The position numbers were made by a program, and so were the translations under genes. From assembly GCA_002841335.1 (NCBI GenBank), contig PHEY01000001.1, positions 496,964 through 560,963 on the forward strand: DNA of 64,000 nucleotides, written 5' to 3'. The stretch comes from Actinobacteria bacterium HGW-Actinobacteria-2. Its GTDB lineage: Bacteria > Actinomycetota > Actinomycetes > Propionibacteriales > Propionibacteriaceae. Of the stretch, positions 46,318 through 58,882 are shown piece after piece; within the stretch, counting starts at the first letter, position 1; every line of letters begins with the position of its first letter. The notes beneath the pieces are model-generated. The model was not told the origin of the DNA, ran no database searches, and saw only the letters and a program-made list of their open reading frames with translations.

Positions 46318-46736
46318 CAGATATCACCTACTTCCCGCTTGATGAAGCGAGCCTTGAACGGCAGCTTGTGAATGGCCAGTCGCATGGCTTCGCGTGCGAC
46401 CGGCTCCTCGACGCCGGACAGCTCGAAGAGCACACGTCCGGGCTTGATGTTGGCGATCCACCACTCCGGCGAACCCTTACCCGAACCCATCCGGGACTCG
46501 GCAGGGTGCTTGGTCATCGGGCGATCGGGGTACACGTTGATCCACACCTTGCCACCACGCTTGATGTGGCGGGTCATGGCGATACGAGCGCTCTCGATCT
46601 GACGGTTGGTGAGGTACGAGCTCTCCAGAGCCTGGATGCCGTATTCACCGAAAGCCAGCTTGGTGCCACCCTTGGCCATGCCATCGCGCTTCGGGTGGTG
46701 CTGCTTACGGTGCTTGACTCGACGGGGAATCAGCAT
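46317..46736 (-). CDS. rplP: 50S ribosomal protein L16
   Basis: Large-subunit protein beside the A-site tRNA elbow. The 139 residues start [38 protein letters not shown] and contain the arginine motif [26 protein letters not shown]. Standard length; two bases after rpsC. Confidence 0.97.
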   Translation of the reverse strand: MLIPRRVKHRKQHHPKRDGMAKGGTKLAFGEYGIQALESSYLTNRQIESARIAMTRHIKRGGKVWINVYPDRPMTKHPAESRMGSGKGSPEWWIANIKPGRVLFELSGVEEPVAREAMRLAIHKLPFKARFIKREVGDI

Positions 46737-46738
46737 GA

Positions 46739-47557
46739 TCAGGCTCCTGCGTTGGTCTCGACGGCTTCCGGCGCAGCAGCGCCTTCAGCAACGGCTTCGG
46801 CGCGACGGCGTCCGCCACGCTCGGGACGATCACCGCGAGGAGCGCCGCCATCACGACGCGGCCCGCGGGCCGGACGAGTGCGTCCACCGGCAGCGGCGCG
46901 AGCGGCCTTCTGCGCGGCCCGCTCTGCCCGGTTGCCCGAGACATCACCCTTGTAGATCCAGACCTTCACGCCGATCCGGCCGAAGGTGGTACGAGCCTCG
47001 TAGAAGCCGTAGTCGATGTCGGCGCGCAGGGTGTGCAGCGGCACACGGCCTTCGCGGTAGAACTCCGAACGGCTCATTTCCGCACCGCCCAGACGACCCG
47101 AGCACTGGATCCGGATACCGAGGGCACCGGCGCGCATCGCGGTCTGCTGTGCCTTGCGCATCGCGCGGCGGAAGGCCACGCGGGCGCCGAGCTGCTCGGC
47201 GATACCCTGGGCGACCAGCTGAGCGTCGGTCTCGGGGTTCTTCACCTCGAGGATGTTCAGCTGCACCTGCTTGCCGGTCACCTTCTCCAGCTCCGCACGC
47301 CAGCGCTCCGCCTCGGCGCCGTTACGGCCGATGACGATGCCCGGACGAGCCGCGTACAGGAAGATGGTGACCCGCTCGCTACGACGCTCGATCTCGACGC
47401 TGGAGATGCCGGCGCGCTCCAGGTTCTTGGCCAGGAAGCGACGGATCTTCACATCCTCGGCGACCAGCTCGGAGTAGTTCTTGTCGGCGTACCAACGCGT
47501 CTTGTGGTCGGTGGTGATCCCGAGGCGGAAGCCATTGGGGTTGATCTTTTGGCCCAT
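46739..47557 (-). CDS. rpsC: 30S ribosomal protein S3
   Basis: mRNA entry-channel protein with helicase role. The 272 residues contain an N-terminal KH domain ([32 protein letters not shown]) and C-terminal S3 domain ([31 protein letters not shown]). The last 50 residues are an Arg/Gly/Ala-rich extension ([27 protein letters not shown]) common in actinobacteria. Confidence 0.97.
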   Translation of the reverse strand: MGQKINPNGFRLGITTDHKTRWYADKNYSELVAEDVKIRRFLAKNLERAGISSVEIERRSERVTIFLYAARPGIVIGRNGAEAERWRAELEKVTGKQVQLNILEVKNPETDAQLVAQGIAEQLGARVAFRRAMRKAQQTAMRAGALGIRIQCSGRLGGAEMSRSEFYREGRVPLHTLRADIDYGFYEARTTFGRIGVKVWIYKGDVSGNRAERAAQKAARAAAGGRTRPARGPRRDGGAPRGDRPERGGRRRAEAVAEGAAAPEAVETNAGA

Positions 47558-47559
47558 GC

Positions 47560-47958
47560 TCAGGCTCCCTTCTCGGTCTTCGGCTCGACGACGACGGTGA
47601 TATGGCTGGCGCGCTTCAGGATTCGGCTGGCCGAACCCTTGGCCCGCGGGCGGATCCGCCGCAGCGTCATGCCCTCGTCGACGAATGCCTGCGACACGAA
47701 CAGCTCCTCGGCGCGAAGGCCTTCGGTGCTCTCGGCGTTGGCAGTGGCGCTGGCCACCACCTTGTAAACGGGCTCAGAAGCCGCCTGCGGGGCGAACTTC
47801 AGCACGTTCAAGGCGTCGGTGACGTCCATTCCACGCACCAGGTCGACGACACGGCGAACCTTCAACGGGCTCATCCGCACGTGCCGGGCGATCGCGTAAG
47901 AACCGGGACGATCCCCGAGCAGGGAGGCGCGACGAGTGGGTCGCTCTTTGTTGCTCAT
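47560..47958 (-). CDS. rplV: 50S ribosomal protein L22
   Basis: Exit-tunnel protein whose hairpin lines the macrolide-sensitive constriction. The 132 residues include [40 protein letters not shown], and the loop [25 protein letters not shown]. Normal length; 28 bp after rpsS. Confidence 0.96.
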   Translation of the reverse strand: MSNKERPTRRASLLGDRPGSYAIARHVRMSPLKVRRVVDLVRGMDVTDALNVLKFAPQAASEPVYKVVASATANAESTEGLRAEELFVSQAFVDEGMTLRRIRPRAKGSASRILKRASHITVVVEPKTEKGA

Positions 47959-47986
47959 GGTTGTTTGCGTTCCTCTTCTCGCCCGC

Positions 47987-48268
47987 TCAGCGGCGGCGTG
48001 ACTTCTTGTCGTCCTTGATGTGCCCGCGGAAAGTGCGGGTGGGGGCGAATTCGCCCAGCTTGTGGCCGATCATCGCCTCGGTCACGAACACCGGCACATG
48101 CTTGCGGCCGTCATGCACCGCAATGGTGTGCCCGATCATGTCGGGGGTGATCATCGAGCGCCGCGACCAGGTCTTGATGACCTGCTTGGTGCCCTTCTCG
48201 TTCTGGGCGTCCACCTTCTTGACCAGATGGTCATCAACGAAGGGGCCCTTCTTCAGGCTGCGTGGCAT
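47987..48268 (-). CDS. rpsS: 30S ribosomal protein S19
   Basis: 30S head protein near the A site. The 93 residues open [38 protein letters not shown] and contain [36 protein letters not shown], all standard. Basic end KKSRRR. Confidence 0.97.
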   Translation of the reverse strand: MPRSLKKGPFVDDHLVKKVDAQNEKGTKQVIKTWSRRSMITPDMIGHTIAVHDGRKHVPVFVTEAMIGHKLGEFAPTRTFRGHIKDDKKSRRR

Positions 48269-48289
48269 TGGTTTACCTCACCTGTCCTA

Positions 48290-49126
<837 letters not shown>

Positions 49127-49159
49127 GAGTTCGTTTTCCTATCTCAGCTACCAAAGGCC

Positions 49160-49468
49160 CTAGACGTTGGCCCCGGAGAAGATGTCAATGCGCTGGCCCT
49201 CAGCGACGCTCACGATGGCGCGCTTGGTGTCCTTCTGCTTGCCCCAGCCGGCACGAGTGCGGCGGCGCTTGCCCTGGCGGTTCGCGGTGTTCACCGCGGT
49301 CACCTTGACCCCGAAGACAGCCTCGACCGCGATCTTGATCTCGGTCTTGTTGGCATCGGGGGCGACCAGGAACGTGTACTTGTTCTCGTCCAGCAGGCTG
49401 TACGCCTTCTCACTGACCACCGGGGCCAGCAGGATGTCGCGATGGTCGCGAATCTTCAGCTCGCTCAC
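49160..49468 (-). CDS. rplW: 50S ribosomal protein L23
   Basis: Tunnel-exit protein, docking point for trigger factor. The 102 residues include [63 protein letters not shown] start overlaps the rplD stop (GTGA). Confidence 0.96.
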   Translation of the reverse strand: MSELKIRDHRDILLAPVVSEKAYSLLDENKYTFLVAPDANKTEIKIAVEAVFGVKVTAVNTANRQGKRRRTRAGWGKQKDTKRAIVSVAEGQRIDIFSGANV

Positions 49469-50319
49469 TTGGTCTCCTCCTCGGACTCGGCCTTCTTCGC
49501 GGCCTTCTTCGGCTTGGCCTCGGCCTTCGCCTCGTCATCAGCCTTGGGCTCAGCGGCCTTCTTGGTGGCCTTCGGCTTCGTCTCGGCCTTGGCCTCGTCG
49601 TCAACCTTGGGCTCGGCCTTCTTGGTCGCGGCCTTCTTCGGCGCCTCGGCGACCGGCTCGGCCGGCGCTTCGACGACGGTGACCTCGCTGGCCCCCTTCA
49701 GCGGACCGGCCACGAAGGCGGCCAGGGCTGCGGTCGTGAAGACCACGTCGTCGTTGACCAGAACGTCGTAGGCGTTCAGCTGATCAACCGCGATCGCGTG
49801 GACGGTGGGCACGTTGCGCAGGCTCAGCCAGGCGACGTCCTCATCGCGGTCCAGCACGACCATGATCTTGGCGCCGGCGATAGCCGACAGCGCCTGCAGC
49901 GCCGCCTTGGTGGAGGGAACCTCACCGGTGACGATGCTCTCGATCACGTGCACGCGGCCCTCGCGAGCCCGATCGGACAATGCCCCGCGCAGAGCGGCGG
50001 CGATCATCTTCTTGGGGGTGCGCTGGGCGTAGCTACGCGGCTGCGGCCCGTGGACGACGCCACCGCCGGTCCACTGCGGTGCACGGCGCGATCCCTGACG
50101 GGCGCGGCCGGTGCCCTTCTGACGCCACGGCTTGGCCCCACCGCCGGAGACTTCGCCCCGGGTCTTGGTGGAGTGGGTGCCCTGGCGAGCGGCGGCCAGC
50201 TGGGCCACCACAACCTGGTGGATCAGCGGCACATTGGTCTGGGCATCGAAGATCGTGCCGGGAAGTTCGGCCTTGCCGGACTTGGTGCCGAGCACCTCGA
50301 CAGTACGAGTCTCGCTCAT
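49465..50319 (-). CDS. rplD: 50S ribosomal protein L4 with repetitive C-terminal extension
   Basis: Tunnel-lining protein; in E. coli it represses the S10 operon. Residues 1-227 are a normal L4: [62 protein letters not shown] and an FTTAALAAF end. A further 57-residue Lys/Ala/Glu tail follows, holding two near-identical 21-22 residue repeats, making the protein 284 rather than about 205-225 residues. ATG overlaps the rplC stop (ATGA). Confidence 0.96.
   Translation of the reverse strand: MSETRTVEVLGTKSGKAELPGTIFDAQTNVPLIHQVVVAQLAAARQGTHSTKTRGEVSGGGAKPWRQKGTGRARQGSRRAPQWTGGGVVHGPQPRSYAQRTPKKMIAAALRGALSDRAREGRVHVIESIVTGEVPSTKAALQALSAIAGAKIMVVLDRDEDVAWLSLRNVPTVHAIAVDQLNAYDVLVNDDVVFTTAALAAFVAGPLKGASEVTVVEAPAEPVAEAPKKAATKKAEPKVDDEAKAETKPKATKKAAEPKADDEAKAEAKPKKAAKKAESEEETK
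49489..49617 (-). repeat. Tandem duplication in the rplD tail
   Basis: Two adjoining 21- and 22-codon units encode [16 protein letters not shown] and [16 protein letters not shown], each followed by a Lys/Ala cluster. Units run 49555-49617 and 49489-49554. Similar DNA of the copies suggests expansion by slippage or recombination, and copy number may vary between strains. Confidence 0.8.
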
Positions 50320-50972
50320 GCCTTGGCCTCCTTCTTGGCAGCGGTGCGGACGACCACCAGCGCGCCCTTGGGGCCGGGCACGGAGCCCTTCACCAAGATC
50401 AGGCCGCGCTCAGCGTCCACAGCATGAATGGTCAGGTTCTGCACGGTGACCTTCTCCACACCCATCCGGCCGGCCATCCGGGTGCCCTTGAAGACGTGAC
50501 CGGGGGTCGCGCAGGCGCCGATGGAACCGGGCGAACGGTGCTTGCGGTGTACACCGTGGCTGGCGCGCAGACCGGAGAAGCCGTGACGCTTCATCACGCC
50601 TGCGGTGCCCTTGCCCTTGGTGACGCCGGTGACATCGACGATCTCGGCGGCGGCGAACACATCAGCGTTCAGCTCCTGGCCGAGGACGTAGGTGCTGGCG
50701 TCGGCGGTGCGCAGTTCGACCAGATGCTTGCGGGGAGTGACGCCCGCCTTCTCGAAGTGGCCCGCGGACGGCTTGGTGACCTTCTTGGCCTTGACCGCAC
50801 CAAAACCCAGCTGGACGGCGGCGTAGCCGTCGGTGTCGGGGGTGCGGACCTGAGTGACAACACAGGGGCCGGCCTGAATAACAGTGACCGGCACAACCTT
50901 GTTGTCGGTGTCCCATACCTGGGTCATGCCGAGCTTGGTGCCCAGCAGGCCCTTCACAGTTCGATCGCTCAT
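50316..50972 (-). CDS. rplC: 50S ribosomal protein L3
   Basis: Large-subunit assembly-initiating protein reaching the peptidyl transferase centre. The 218 residues include [89 protein letters not shown] with the glutamine-region loop. ATG at 50972 is the homologous start, 11 bp after rpsJ. Confidence 0.97.
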   Translation of the reverse strand: MSDRTVKGLLGTKLGMTQVWDTDNKVVPVTVIQAGPCVVTQVRTPDTDGYAAVQLGFGAVKAKKVTKPSAGHFEKAGVTPRKHLVELRTADASTYVLGQELNADVFAAAEIVDVTGVTKGKGTAGVMKRHGFSGLRASHGVHRKHRSPGSIGACATPGHVFKGTRMAGRMGVEKVTVQNLTIHAVDAERGLILVKGSVPGPKGALVVVRTAAKKEAKA

Positions 50973-50983
50973 CTGGACTGACC

Positions 50984-51295
50984 TCACGGAAGCTTGATCT
51001 CGATGTCGACACCGGCCGGAAGATCGAGTCGCATCAGCGAATCAACCGTCTTCGGCGTCGGGTCGAGGATGTCAATGAGCCGCTTGTGGGTGCGCATTTC
51101 GAAGTGCTCGCGGCTGTCCTTGTACTTGTGCGGAGAACGGATCACACAGAACACGTTCTTCTCGGTCGGCAGAGGCACGGGGCCTGCGACCTTGGCGCCG
51201 GTACGGGTCACGGTGTCGACGATCTTCTTCGCCGAGGAGTCAATGACCTCGTGGTCGTAAGCCCGGAGTCTGATCCGGATCTTCTGTCCCGCCAC
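50984..51295 (-). CDS. rpsJ: 30S ribosomal protein S10
   Basis: 30S head protein and NusE transcription factor. The 103 residues include [72 protein letters not shown], all standard. First gene of the S10 operon. The 253 bp upstream, shared with the divergent EamA gene, must hold both promoters; I could not pick unambiguous hexamers. Confidence 0.97.
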   Translation of the reverse strand: MAGQKIRIRLRAYDHEVIDSSAKKIVDTVTRTGAKVAGPVPLPTEKNVFCVIRSPHKYKDSREHFEMRTHKRLIDILDPTPKTVDSLMRLDLPAGVDIEIKLP

Positions 51296-51548
51296 TGGTT
51301 CGTCCTTCTTCTCGTCTTTCTCGTTCCGGCTGCATCTACCGGTTGAGGGTGTTACTCCGACCCCCGCGGTCGGGCGTGTCGGGCCGATCTGGGCCGCACA
51401 TGACCGTGTTTAGTGGGTCGTGGTAGGGCCCGGCACCAACGCGCCAGACGTGCCGGCAAGGCCGCCTTTTCAGGTGTCCTTGTCGGAGCAACCTGTCTAT
51501 CCTCCCACGCACGCGCTGCGGATGCCAAATCGCTACCGCAGGAGGAGA

Positions 51549-52559
51549 ATGCCGCTCATGCCTGCTTCAACTGCCGCTGCTTCGCATGCCCAGCGCCGCC
51601 TCGGCATAGGCATCGTACTGGGGTTGGCGGCGTCCCTGGCATTCGCCGCCTCCGGCACCTTCGTCCGGCCGCTGCTGAGCGCGGGCTGGACTCCCCTGGC
51701 GGCCGTGTTCTGGCGGGTGGTGGCCGCTTCGGTGTTGCTGCTTCCGCTCGGCTTCTGGGTGCTTCGTGGCCGCCTCACTCTCCTGCTGAAGGAGTGGAAG
51801 CTGATCGTCACCTTCGGTGTGTTGGCGGTGTCCGTCGCCCAGGGAATGTACTTCTCCGCGGTCTCCCGGATGAGCGTCAGTGTGGCCCTGCTGCTGGAGT
51901 ACATGGCCCCGGTCGCATTGGTCCTGCTGGCGTGGGCGCGGCAGCGTCACGCGCCTTCACGGCTGGTGCTGGGCGGCGCGGCCGCCAGCCTGGCCGGCCT
52001 GGTTTTCGTCCTGGATCTCACCGGCGCCCGCCTCGATGGGCTCGGCGTGTTGTACGGACTGGGCGCCATGGTCGGCGCGGCGGCCTACTTCGTCCTGGGG
52101 GCGCGGCCGTCGCAGCTTCCGGCTTTGGCGTTGCCGGCCTTCGGGCTGCCGGTGGGCGCGGTGTTCCTGGGCATCCTGGTCGCCACCGGAGTATTGCCGT
52201 ACGCCGCCCCGCTGGTGGACGTCGACCTCATGGGGGCTGCGGTGCCGTGGTGGGTGCCGTTCGGCGTGGTGGTGCTCTTCGCCACCGCGGCCGCGTACGC
52301 CCTCGGTGTCGCCGGGGTGTCATTGATGGGCGAGCGTCTGGCGAGCTTCGTGAGCCTGTCTGAAGTGTTGTTCGCCGCCCTGGTCGCCGCCCTCGTGCTG
52401 GGTGAGGTGCCGACCGGCATGCAGTTGGTCGGCGGCGTCCTGATCGTGGTCGGGGTGGTGTTGATCCGGATGTCCAGCGGAGATGCGCCGGCTGGCGTGC
52501 CGAGTCTGGTCGAGGAGATGGAGATCAGCCACGCAGAACCTCGCGCACCGCGCACGTAG
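51549..52559 (+). CDS. EamA/DMT-family transporter
   Basis: A 336-residue inner-membrane protein of the drug/metabolite transporter superfamily with ten predicted helices in two EamA repeats. The first repeat begins IGIVLGLAASLAFAASGTFVRPLLSAGWTPLAAVFWR; the second ends ALVLGEVPTGMQLVGGVLIVVGVVLI. Substrate is unknown; relatives export amino acids, metabolites or nucleobases. GGAGGAG directly before the ATG at 51549 fixes the start; the open frame to 51420 is not needed. Divergent from the S10 operon. Confidence 0.9.
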   Translation: MPLMPASTAAASHAQRRLGIGIVLGLAASLAFAASGTFVRPLLSAGWTPLAAVFWRVVAASVLLLPLGFWVLRGRLTLLLKEWKLIVTFGVLAVSVAQGMYFSAVSRMSVSVALLLEYMAPVALVLLAWARQRHAPSRLVLGGAAASLAGLVFVLDLTGARLDGLGVLYGLGAMVGAAAYFVLGARPSQLPALALPAFGLPVGAVFLGILVATGVLPYAAPLVDVDLMGAAVPWWVPFGVVVLFATAAAYALGVAGVSLMGERLASFVSLSEVLFAALVAALVLGEVPTGMQLVGGVLIVVGVVLIRMSSGDAPAGVPSLVEEMEISHAEPRAPRT

Positions 52560-52571
52560 GCACCACGCACG

Positions 52572-53159
52572 CTAGGCGGGCCGGTCCGGCAGTCCTCCCG
52601 CGCAAAGGGCCAGCGCATCCTGGGCACCTGTGAGGGCGTCGACCACCAGTGGCGCGGCCGCGGTCCATACCTCTGTGTAGTCGATCTCTCCGACCGAAGG
52701 ATCCGCCTGCCACGCCACCCGCTCAGTGTCCAGGTCGAACTGCGCATCCACCACTCGATTGTTGCCGCGCGGGTCGAGGCGGTGCCAGGTGCCATCCAGA
52801 TGGACCGCGACCAACCCATGAAGAACGAAACCGTCGCCGTTACGGAGGCGCTGATAGCACAGGCCAGCCGGTATGTTGCGACTCCTCAATAGAGCCACCA
52901 AGAGGTGCGCTTTCGAGAAGCACAACCCCACTCGCTCCGCAATCACCTCGGTGGCACTGAGTGTGATCCGATGATCGCCGGCGTCCACACTGTGAGCGAC
53001 CTGGTCACGCACCCATTCGAAGGCCGCCTGCGCGAACGCGACCTCGTCGGCGTCGGCAGGAAGAAGACACGTAGCTAGCTCGATCACAGAACTGGAGTCC
53101 GACTCGATGACCACGTCCGACCCCAGATACTGCGACGGACTCAGCGCTCGGAGTTTCAT
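52572..53159 (-). CDS. Small transglutaminase-like protein
   Basis: A 195-residue protein with a transglutaminase-like core. The triad is Cys in AERVGLCFSKAHLLVALLRS (near 117), His in FVLHGLVAVHL and Asp in WHRLDPRGNN. The first 60 residues are short and helical, without a signal peptide, so it is probably a cytoplasmic peptidase or related hydrolase. It is unlike the cassette transglutaminase at 32484. It lies just downstream of the SDR gene, with convergent EamA beyond. Confidence 0.85.
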   Translation of the reverse strand: MKLRALSPSQYLGSDVVIESDSSSVIELATCLLPADADEVAFAQAAFEWVRDQVAHSVDAGDHRITLSATEVIAERVGLCFSKAHLLVALLRSRNIPAGLCYQRLRNGDGFVLHGLVAVHLDGTWHRLDPRGNNRVVDAQFDLDTERVAWQADPSVGEIDYTEVWTAAAPLVVDALTGAQDALALCAGGLPDRPA

Positions 53160-53168
53160 CGCAAGCTC

Positions 53169-53902
53169 CTAACGCGGCATTCGCCGCCAGATCGAACGCG
53201 GCACGATGCGCGCCACGGCGAACATCACCCGTAGCTGCCAGGGAATCCATAGTTCCACTCCCCTGCCCCGGGCGATCCGAGCCACCACGGCATCGGCCAC
53301 CTGGTCGGGCGTCGAGGAGAACGGAGCGGGATCCATCCCCTGGGTCATCCGTCCGATGACGAACCCGGGACGGGCGATGATCAGGTGCACCCCACTGCCG
53401 TGCAGGCCGTCGGCCAGGCCGGAGGCGAAGCCGTCCAGGCCGGCCTTGGCCGAACCGTAGACGTAGTTGGCCCGCCGCACCCGCACGCCAGCCACCGAGG
53501 AGAACGCCACGATGGTGCCGCGCCCCCGGGCGCGCATGCGGTCGGCGAGCACGGTCAGAAGCGCCGGCTGGGCCACGAAGTCGGTGTGCAGCACCGCTGC
53601 GGCCGCAGTTGGGTCGCGTTCGGCCGCAGCCTGATCGCCGAGCACGCCGAAGGCCAGCACCGCCACGTCGAGGTCACCGAAGCGCTCCTCGATGTCGGTC
53701 ACCAGCGCCGCGTGAACGGCGACGTCGTCGGCATCGAACTCGACACTCTCCACCCGGACCGCCCCGGCCGCACGGCATGCAGCCACCGCGCCGTCCATCG
53801 AGCCCGGCCGAGCGGCCAACACCACCGTCGCGCCGGCGGCAAGCCGGGTCGCGACCGCGAGGCCGATCTCGCTGCGGCCTCCGAAGATCGCGACGACGCG
53901 GC

Positions 53903-53906
<4 letters not shown>
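53169..53906 (-). CDS. SDR oxidoreductase resembling DprE2
   Basis: A 245-residue short-chain dehydrogenase. Cofactor loop is IFGGRSEIGLAVATRL and the catalytic Tyr/Lys are in YVYGSAKAGLDGF. The unusual opening GGRSEIG and the C-terminal helix with IPWQLRVMFAVARIVPRSIWRRMPR resemble DprE2, the reductase that makes decaprenylphospho-arabinose in mycobacteria. No DprE1 is in the window, so the substrate is unsure. GTG at 53906 overlaps the gltX stop (GTGA). Confidence 0.8.
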
Positions 53907-55369
<1,463 letters not shown>

Positions 55370-55416
55370 GGCCGCAACAGCCTAGCCGAGGCAAGGGCCA
55401 CTCCCCCGTCGGCCGA

Positions 55417-56073
55417 TCAGACCTCGGCGTAGTAGTCGACGTTGGTCAGCGTGGGCCGGGAGTCGAACTCACGGTTCCATTCCACATTGATGCCATGGGC
55501 CGCGAGGACGGGCATCACCTCGTCGCGGAAGAACTCCACCGACACCTGCTCGAACCACCACTGCCGTCCCTCGGGAAGCAGCCGCTGATACTCCTCAGGG
55601 GGCAGGACCTGCTCCATCACCGCCCCGTAGGTCAGCTCGACGTGGCCGTGATCCAGCAGGTGCTCGGCGTCTGCTTGGTGATAGAAGACGTAGCCCCGGC
55701 GTGGAGTGGCGTCGGCCAAGAGCTCGGAGATGTCACGCGCCCCGCAGTCGGCGCAGCAGGAGAACGCCTCCAGTGCCAGGATCCCCTTGGCGTTGAGGTC
55801 GGCAAATGCCTTGGTCAGTGACGTGGTCGCCGCGTCGCCGAAGGACTGCTGCTGTTCCCGCCGCACGGCCAGGACGGTCTCGAAGGCCCGTCGCAGCGTG
55901 TGATCGGGCAGCCCGAACTGGTCACGCACCTCCTCGACGAAGTCGTCCGGATCAGCGAAGCCCAGGATCAGGAAACGCCACGCAGCGATCACCAGGCTGG
56001 CCTCGGGCCCGATGTCCAGCCCGAGGTCCTCCGGCAAGCGGATCTCGTCCGGGGGTTGGTTGAAGGAGTACAT
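55417..56073 (-). CDS. DUF6891-like hypothetical protein
   Basis: A 218-residue soluble protein. The central region FSCCADCGARDISELL followed by RGYVFYHQADAEHLLDHGHVELTYG is typical of DUF6891 proteins of actinobacteria; CCxxCG could bind a metal. The N-terminal EVRDQFGLPDHTLRRAFETVLAVRREQQQSF and C-terminal NVEWNREFDSRPTLTN are family-like. Function is unknown. It is divergent from glnS across 137 bp. Confidence 0.75.
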   Translation of the reverse strand: MYSFNQPPDEIRLPEDLGLDIGPEASLVIAAWRFLILGFADPDDFVEEVRDQFGLPDHTLRRAFETVLAVRREQQQSFGDAATTSLTKAFADLNAKGILALEAFSCCADCGARDISELLADATPRRGYVFYHQADAEHLLDHGHVELTYGAVMEQVLPPEEYQRLLPEGRQWWFEQVSVEFFRDEVMPVLAAHGINVEWNREFDSRPTLTNVDYYAEV

Positions 56074-56210
56074 GAAGACAGCCTGCTGGGTGTCGGTGAC
56101 GCGGCGGTTACGCCGGTTTTGCGATCTGACGCCGTCGGCGAGACGAACGCACCGATCACGCGGGGCGGCAGCGTCAAATGCAGAGCCCCGGCCGTGCTAG
56201 CTTGTCGAGC

Positions 56211-57896
56211 ATGACCGAGACCGGCTCCTACAGCGATTTCATCCGCGACCGGGTCCGCAAGGACATCGACGAGGGAACCTACGGCGGACGGGTCCAGACG
56301 CGCTTCCCTCCTGAACCGAACGGCTACCTGCACATCGGTCATGCCAAGGCCATCACCGTCGACTTCGGCACCGCCGAGCAGTTCGGCGGCATCTGCAACC
56401 TGCGGCTGGACGACACCAACCCCGACACCGAGGAAGCCGAGTACTTCACCTCGATCCTGGACGACATCGCCTGGCTGGGCTACACCCCAGGCTCGGTGCT
56501 GCACGCCTCGGACTACTTCGGCCAGCTGTACGAGTGGGCCGAACTGCTGGTCGAGCGCGGCCTGGCCTATGTCGACGACCAGGACGGCGAGACCATCTCC
56601 GCTCAGCGCGGCGGCTTCGGCAAGGCGGGCATCAACAGCCCCTTCCGTGATCGTCCGGCCGAGGAGAACCTCGACCTGCTCCGGCGGATGAAGGCCGGCG
56701 AGTTCGAAGACGGCTCGCGGGTGCTGCGGGCCAAGATCGACATGAACCACGAGAACATGGCACTGCGCGATCCAGTGATGTACCGCATCCGGCACTCCCA
56801 CCATTTCCGCACCGGCGACCAATGGTGCATCTACCCCACCTATGACTGGGCCCACGGGCAGTCCGACGCCATCGAGAAGGTGACCCACTCCATCTGCACG
56901 CTGGAGTTCGACACCCATCGTCCGCTGTACGACTGGTACCTGGAGCAGCTGCCGTTGCCGGCAGAGAAGCCCCAGCAGATCGAGTTCGCCCGCCTGGAGC
57001 TGACCCACACCATCACCAGCAAGCGCCGGTTGGCCAAGCTGGTCGGCGATGGCACCGTGGACGGTTGGGACGATCCCCGGATGCCCACGCTGCGTGGCCT
57101 GCGGCGGCGCGGCTATCCGGCTGCTGCGCTGCGGGCGTTCTGCACCGAGGTCGGCACCACCCGTACCAACAGCCGTCAGAACATCGAAGCGCTCGAGTCC
57201 TACGTCCGACGCGAGCTGAACACCCATGCGCAGCGGCGGATGGCGGTGCTGCGCCCGTTGCGGGTGGTCATCGACAACTGGCCGCTCGATGCCGACGGAT
57301 CGCCGGTCACCGAGCATTTCGAGGTGGGCAACAACCCGGAGAACCCTGACGACGGCACCCGCATGGTCGCTTTCTCCGGCGAACTCTTCATCGAGGCCGA
57401 CGACTTCGCCGAGGTGCCCCCGCCGAAGTTCTTCCGGCTGTCGCTGGGCCGCGAGGTCCGCCTGCGCGGCGCCTACCTGATCACCGCCACCAGCGTGGAG
57501 ACCGACGCCGAGGGCAACCCGGTCTGCGTCCATGTCACCTACGATCCGGCCACCCGTGGCGGGGACGCCCCGGATGGCCGCAAGGTGAAGTCGACCATGC
57601 ACTGGGTCTCGGCTCCCCATGCCATCGATGTGGACGTGGCGCTCTACGAGCGGTTGTTCACCGCGCCGGTTCCCGGTGAGACCACCGGCGAGGCCCTCGA
57701 CGATCTGAACCCTGCCTCACGGACGGTGCTGCACGGCTGCAAGGCCGAGGCGTCATTGGCCGACATCGCACCCGGCCAGGTGGTTCAGTTCGAGCGGCTG
57801 GGCTACTTCGCCGCCGATCTCGACCAGACCGGGCTGTTTCACCGTACGGTGGGGCTGCGCGATGAATGGGCTTCCATTCAGAAGCGTCAGGGCTGA
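56211..57896 (+). CDS. glnS: Glutaminyl-tRNA synthetase
   Basis: Directly charges tRNA-Gln. The 561 residues match the bacterial GlnRS plan end to end: TRFPPEPNGYLHIGHAKAIT (HIGH), LRLDDTNPDTEEAEY, WCIYPTYDWAHGQSDAIE, a KMSKS-like ITSKRRLAKLV, WDDPRMPTLRGLRRRGY, and two C-terminal beta barrels with DGRKVKSTMHWVSAPHA. Close relatives are proteobacterial and Deinococcus enzymes. ATG at 56211 is the homologous start. Most actinobacteria lack this gene and use GatCAB instead. Confidence 0.96.
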   Translation: MTETGSYSDFIRDRVRKDIDEGTYGGRVQTRFPPEPNGYLHIGHAKAITVDFGTAEQFGGICNLRLDDTNPDTEEAEYFTSILDDIAWLGYTPGSVLHASDYFGQLYEWAELLVERGLAYVDDQDGETISAQRGGFGKAGINSPFRDRPAEENLDLLRRMKAGEFEDGSRVLRAKIDMNHENMALRDPVMYRIRHSHHFRTGDQWCIYPTYDWAHGQSDAIEKVTHSICTLEFDTHRPLYDWYLEQLPLPAEKPQQIEFARLELTHTITSKRRLAKLVGDGTVDGWDDPRMPTLRGLRRRGYPAAALRAFCTEVGTTRTNSRQNIEALESYVRRELNTHAQRRMAVLRPLRVVIDNWPLDADGSPVTEHFEVGNNPENPDDGTRMVAFSGELFIEADDFAEVPPPKFFRLSLGREVRLRGAYLITATSVETDAEGNPVCVHVTYDPATRGGDAPDGRKVKSTMHWVSAPHAIDVDVALYERLFTAPVPGETTGEALDDLNPASRTVLHGCKAEASLADIAPGQVVQFERLGYFAADLDQTGLFHRTVGLRDEWASIQKRQG

Positions 57897-57961
57897 TCAG
57901 ACCCATCATCTGAGCAATTTCACCGTCCTCCACCAGCGGCACTTCTGCGTAAGCTCGACCC

Positions 57962-58873
57962 ATGCCCTCGTCGCAGATCACTGACCGCCTCCCACCGCTG
58001 CGGCTCCCGGATCTGAGCGGAACCACGGCCGTTGTCACCGGAGCGAGCGCCGGGATCGGACGTGCCACGGCCACGGCCCTTGCCCACGCGGGCGCCGAAG
58101 TGATCCTTGCCGTCCGCAACCCGGTCAAGGCGGCTGCCGTGGCCGATGCCATCGTCGCGGCGATGCCCACCGCCCAGGTGCGTGTCGAGGAGGTGGAACT
58201 CGGCTCACTGGCCAGCATCGAGACGTTCGCCGAACGCATCGGCACGAGTCGCGTGCACCTGCTGATCAACAACGCCGGCCTGTCCAGCGCGGACGCCAAT
58301 GACCTCACCGCCGACGGCTTCGATCTCCAGGTGGGAGTCAACTTCCTGGGCGCCTATGCGCTCACCTGCCGGTTGTGGCCGGCCCTGGTGTCCGGCTCGG
58401 GGCGAGTGGTCATGCTGGGCTCGATGATGGCGACGCGCGGACGGATCACCCCCGAACTCGGCCGACCCACCGGCTCGACGGTCACCTCCTACTCAGACTC
58501 CAAACTCGCCGCTGTGGTCTTCGCCCAGGAGCTGCGCCGGCGCGCCCAGGCGTCTGGCTCACCGGTCTCTGCCGTGGCTGCGCACCCCGGCTGGGCCCAG
58601 ACCGACATCTTCGCGACCAATGGCCCGCCTGCTCCGGTCACCTGGGTGGCCAGGGCGATGCGGTGGATTCAATCCCCCACGGACGGATCACAGCCGGTCC
58701 TGCTGGCCGCCACCGCGGTTGATCCCGCGCCGTACTACGGACCGGTGCGGCACGGTGGACTGTCCGGTGCGGCCGGGCCGGTCAAGCTCCCGGCCGGCGC
58801 CGAAGTGGCGGGCGTTGGACCGATCGTCGTGGAAAGCGCGGCTCACCTGACCGGTTGCCTGCTGCCGCTCTAG
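57962..58873 (+). CDS. SDR-family oxidoreductase
   Basis: A 303-residue short-chain dehydrogenase of the retinol-dehydrogenase/WWOX-like type. NAD(P) loop VVTGASAGIGRATATAL, then LLINNAGLSS, and the catalytic YSDSKLAAVVFAQELRR. C-terminal region TDGSQPVLLAATAVDPAPYYGPVRHGG is typical of that subgroup. Substrate unknown. Follows glnS by 65 bp on the same strand. Confidence 0.88.
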   Translation: MPSSQITDRLPPLRLPDLSGTTAVVTGASAGIGRATATALAHAGAEVILAVRNPVKAAAVADAIVAAMPTAQVRVEEVELGSLASIETFAERIGTSRVHLLINNAGLSSADANDLTADGFDLQVGVNFLGAYALTCRLWPALVSGSGRVVMLGSMMATRGRITPELGRPTGSTVTSYSDSKLAAVVFAQELRRRAQASGSPVSAVAAHPGWAQTDIFATNGPPAPVTWVARAMRWIQSPTDGSQPVLLAATAVDPAPYYGPVRHGGLSGAAGPVKLPAGAEVAGVGPIVVESAAHLTGCLLPL

Positions 58874-58882
58874 AGTGTCGGC

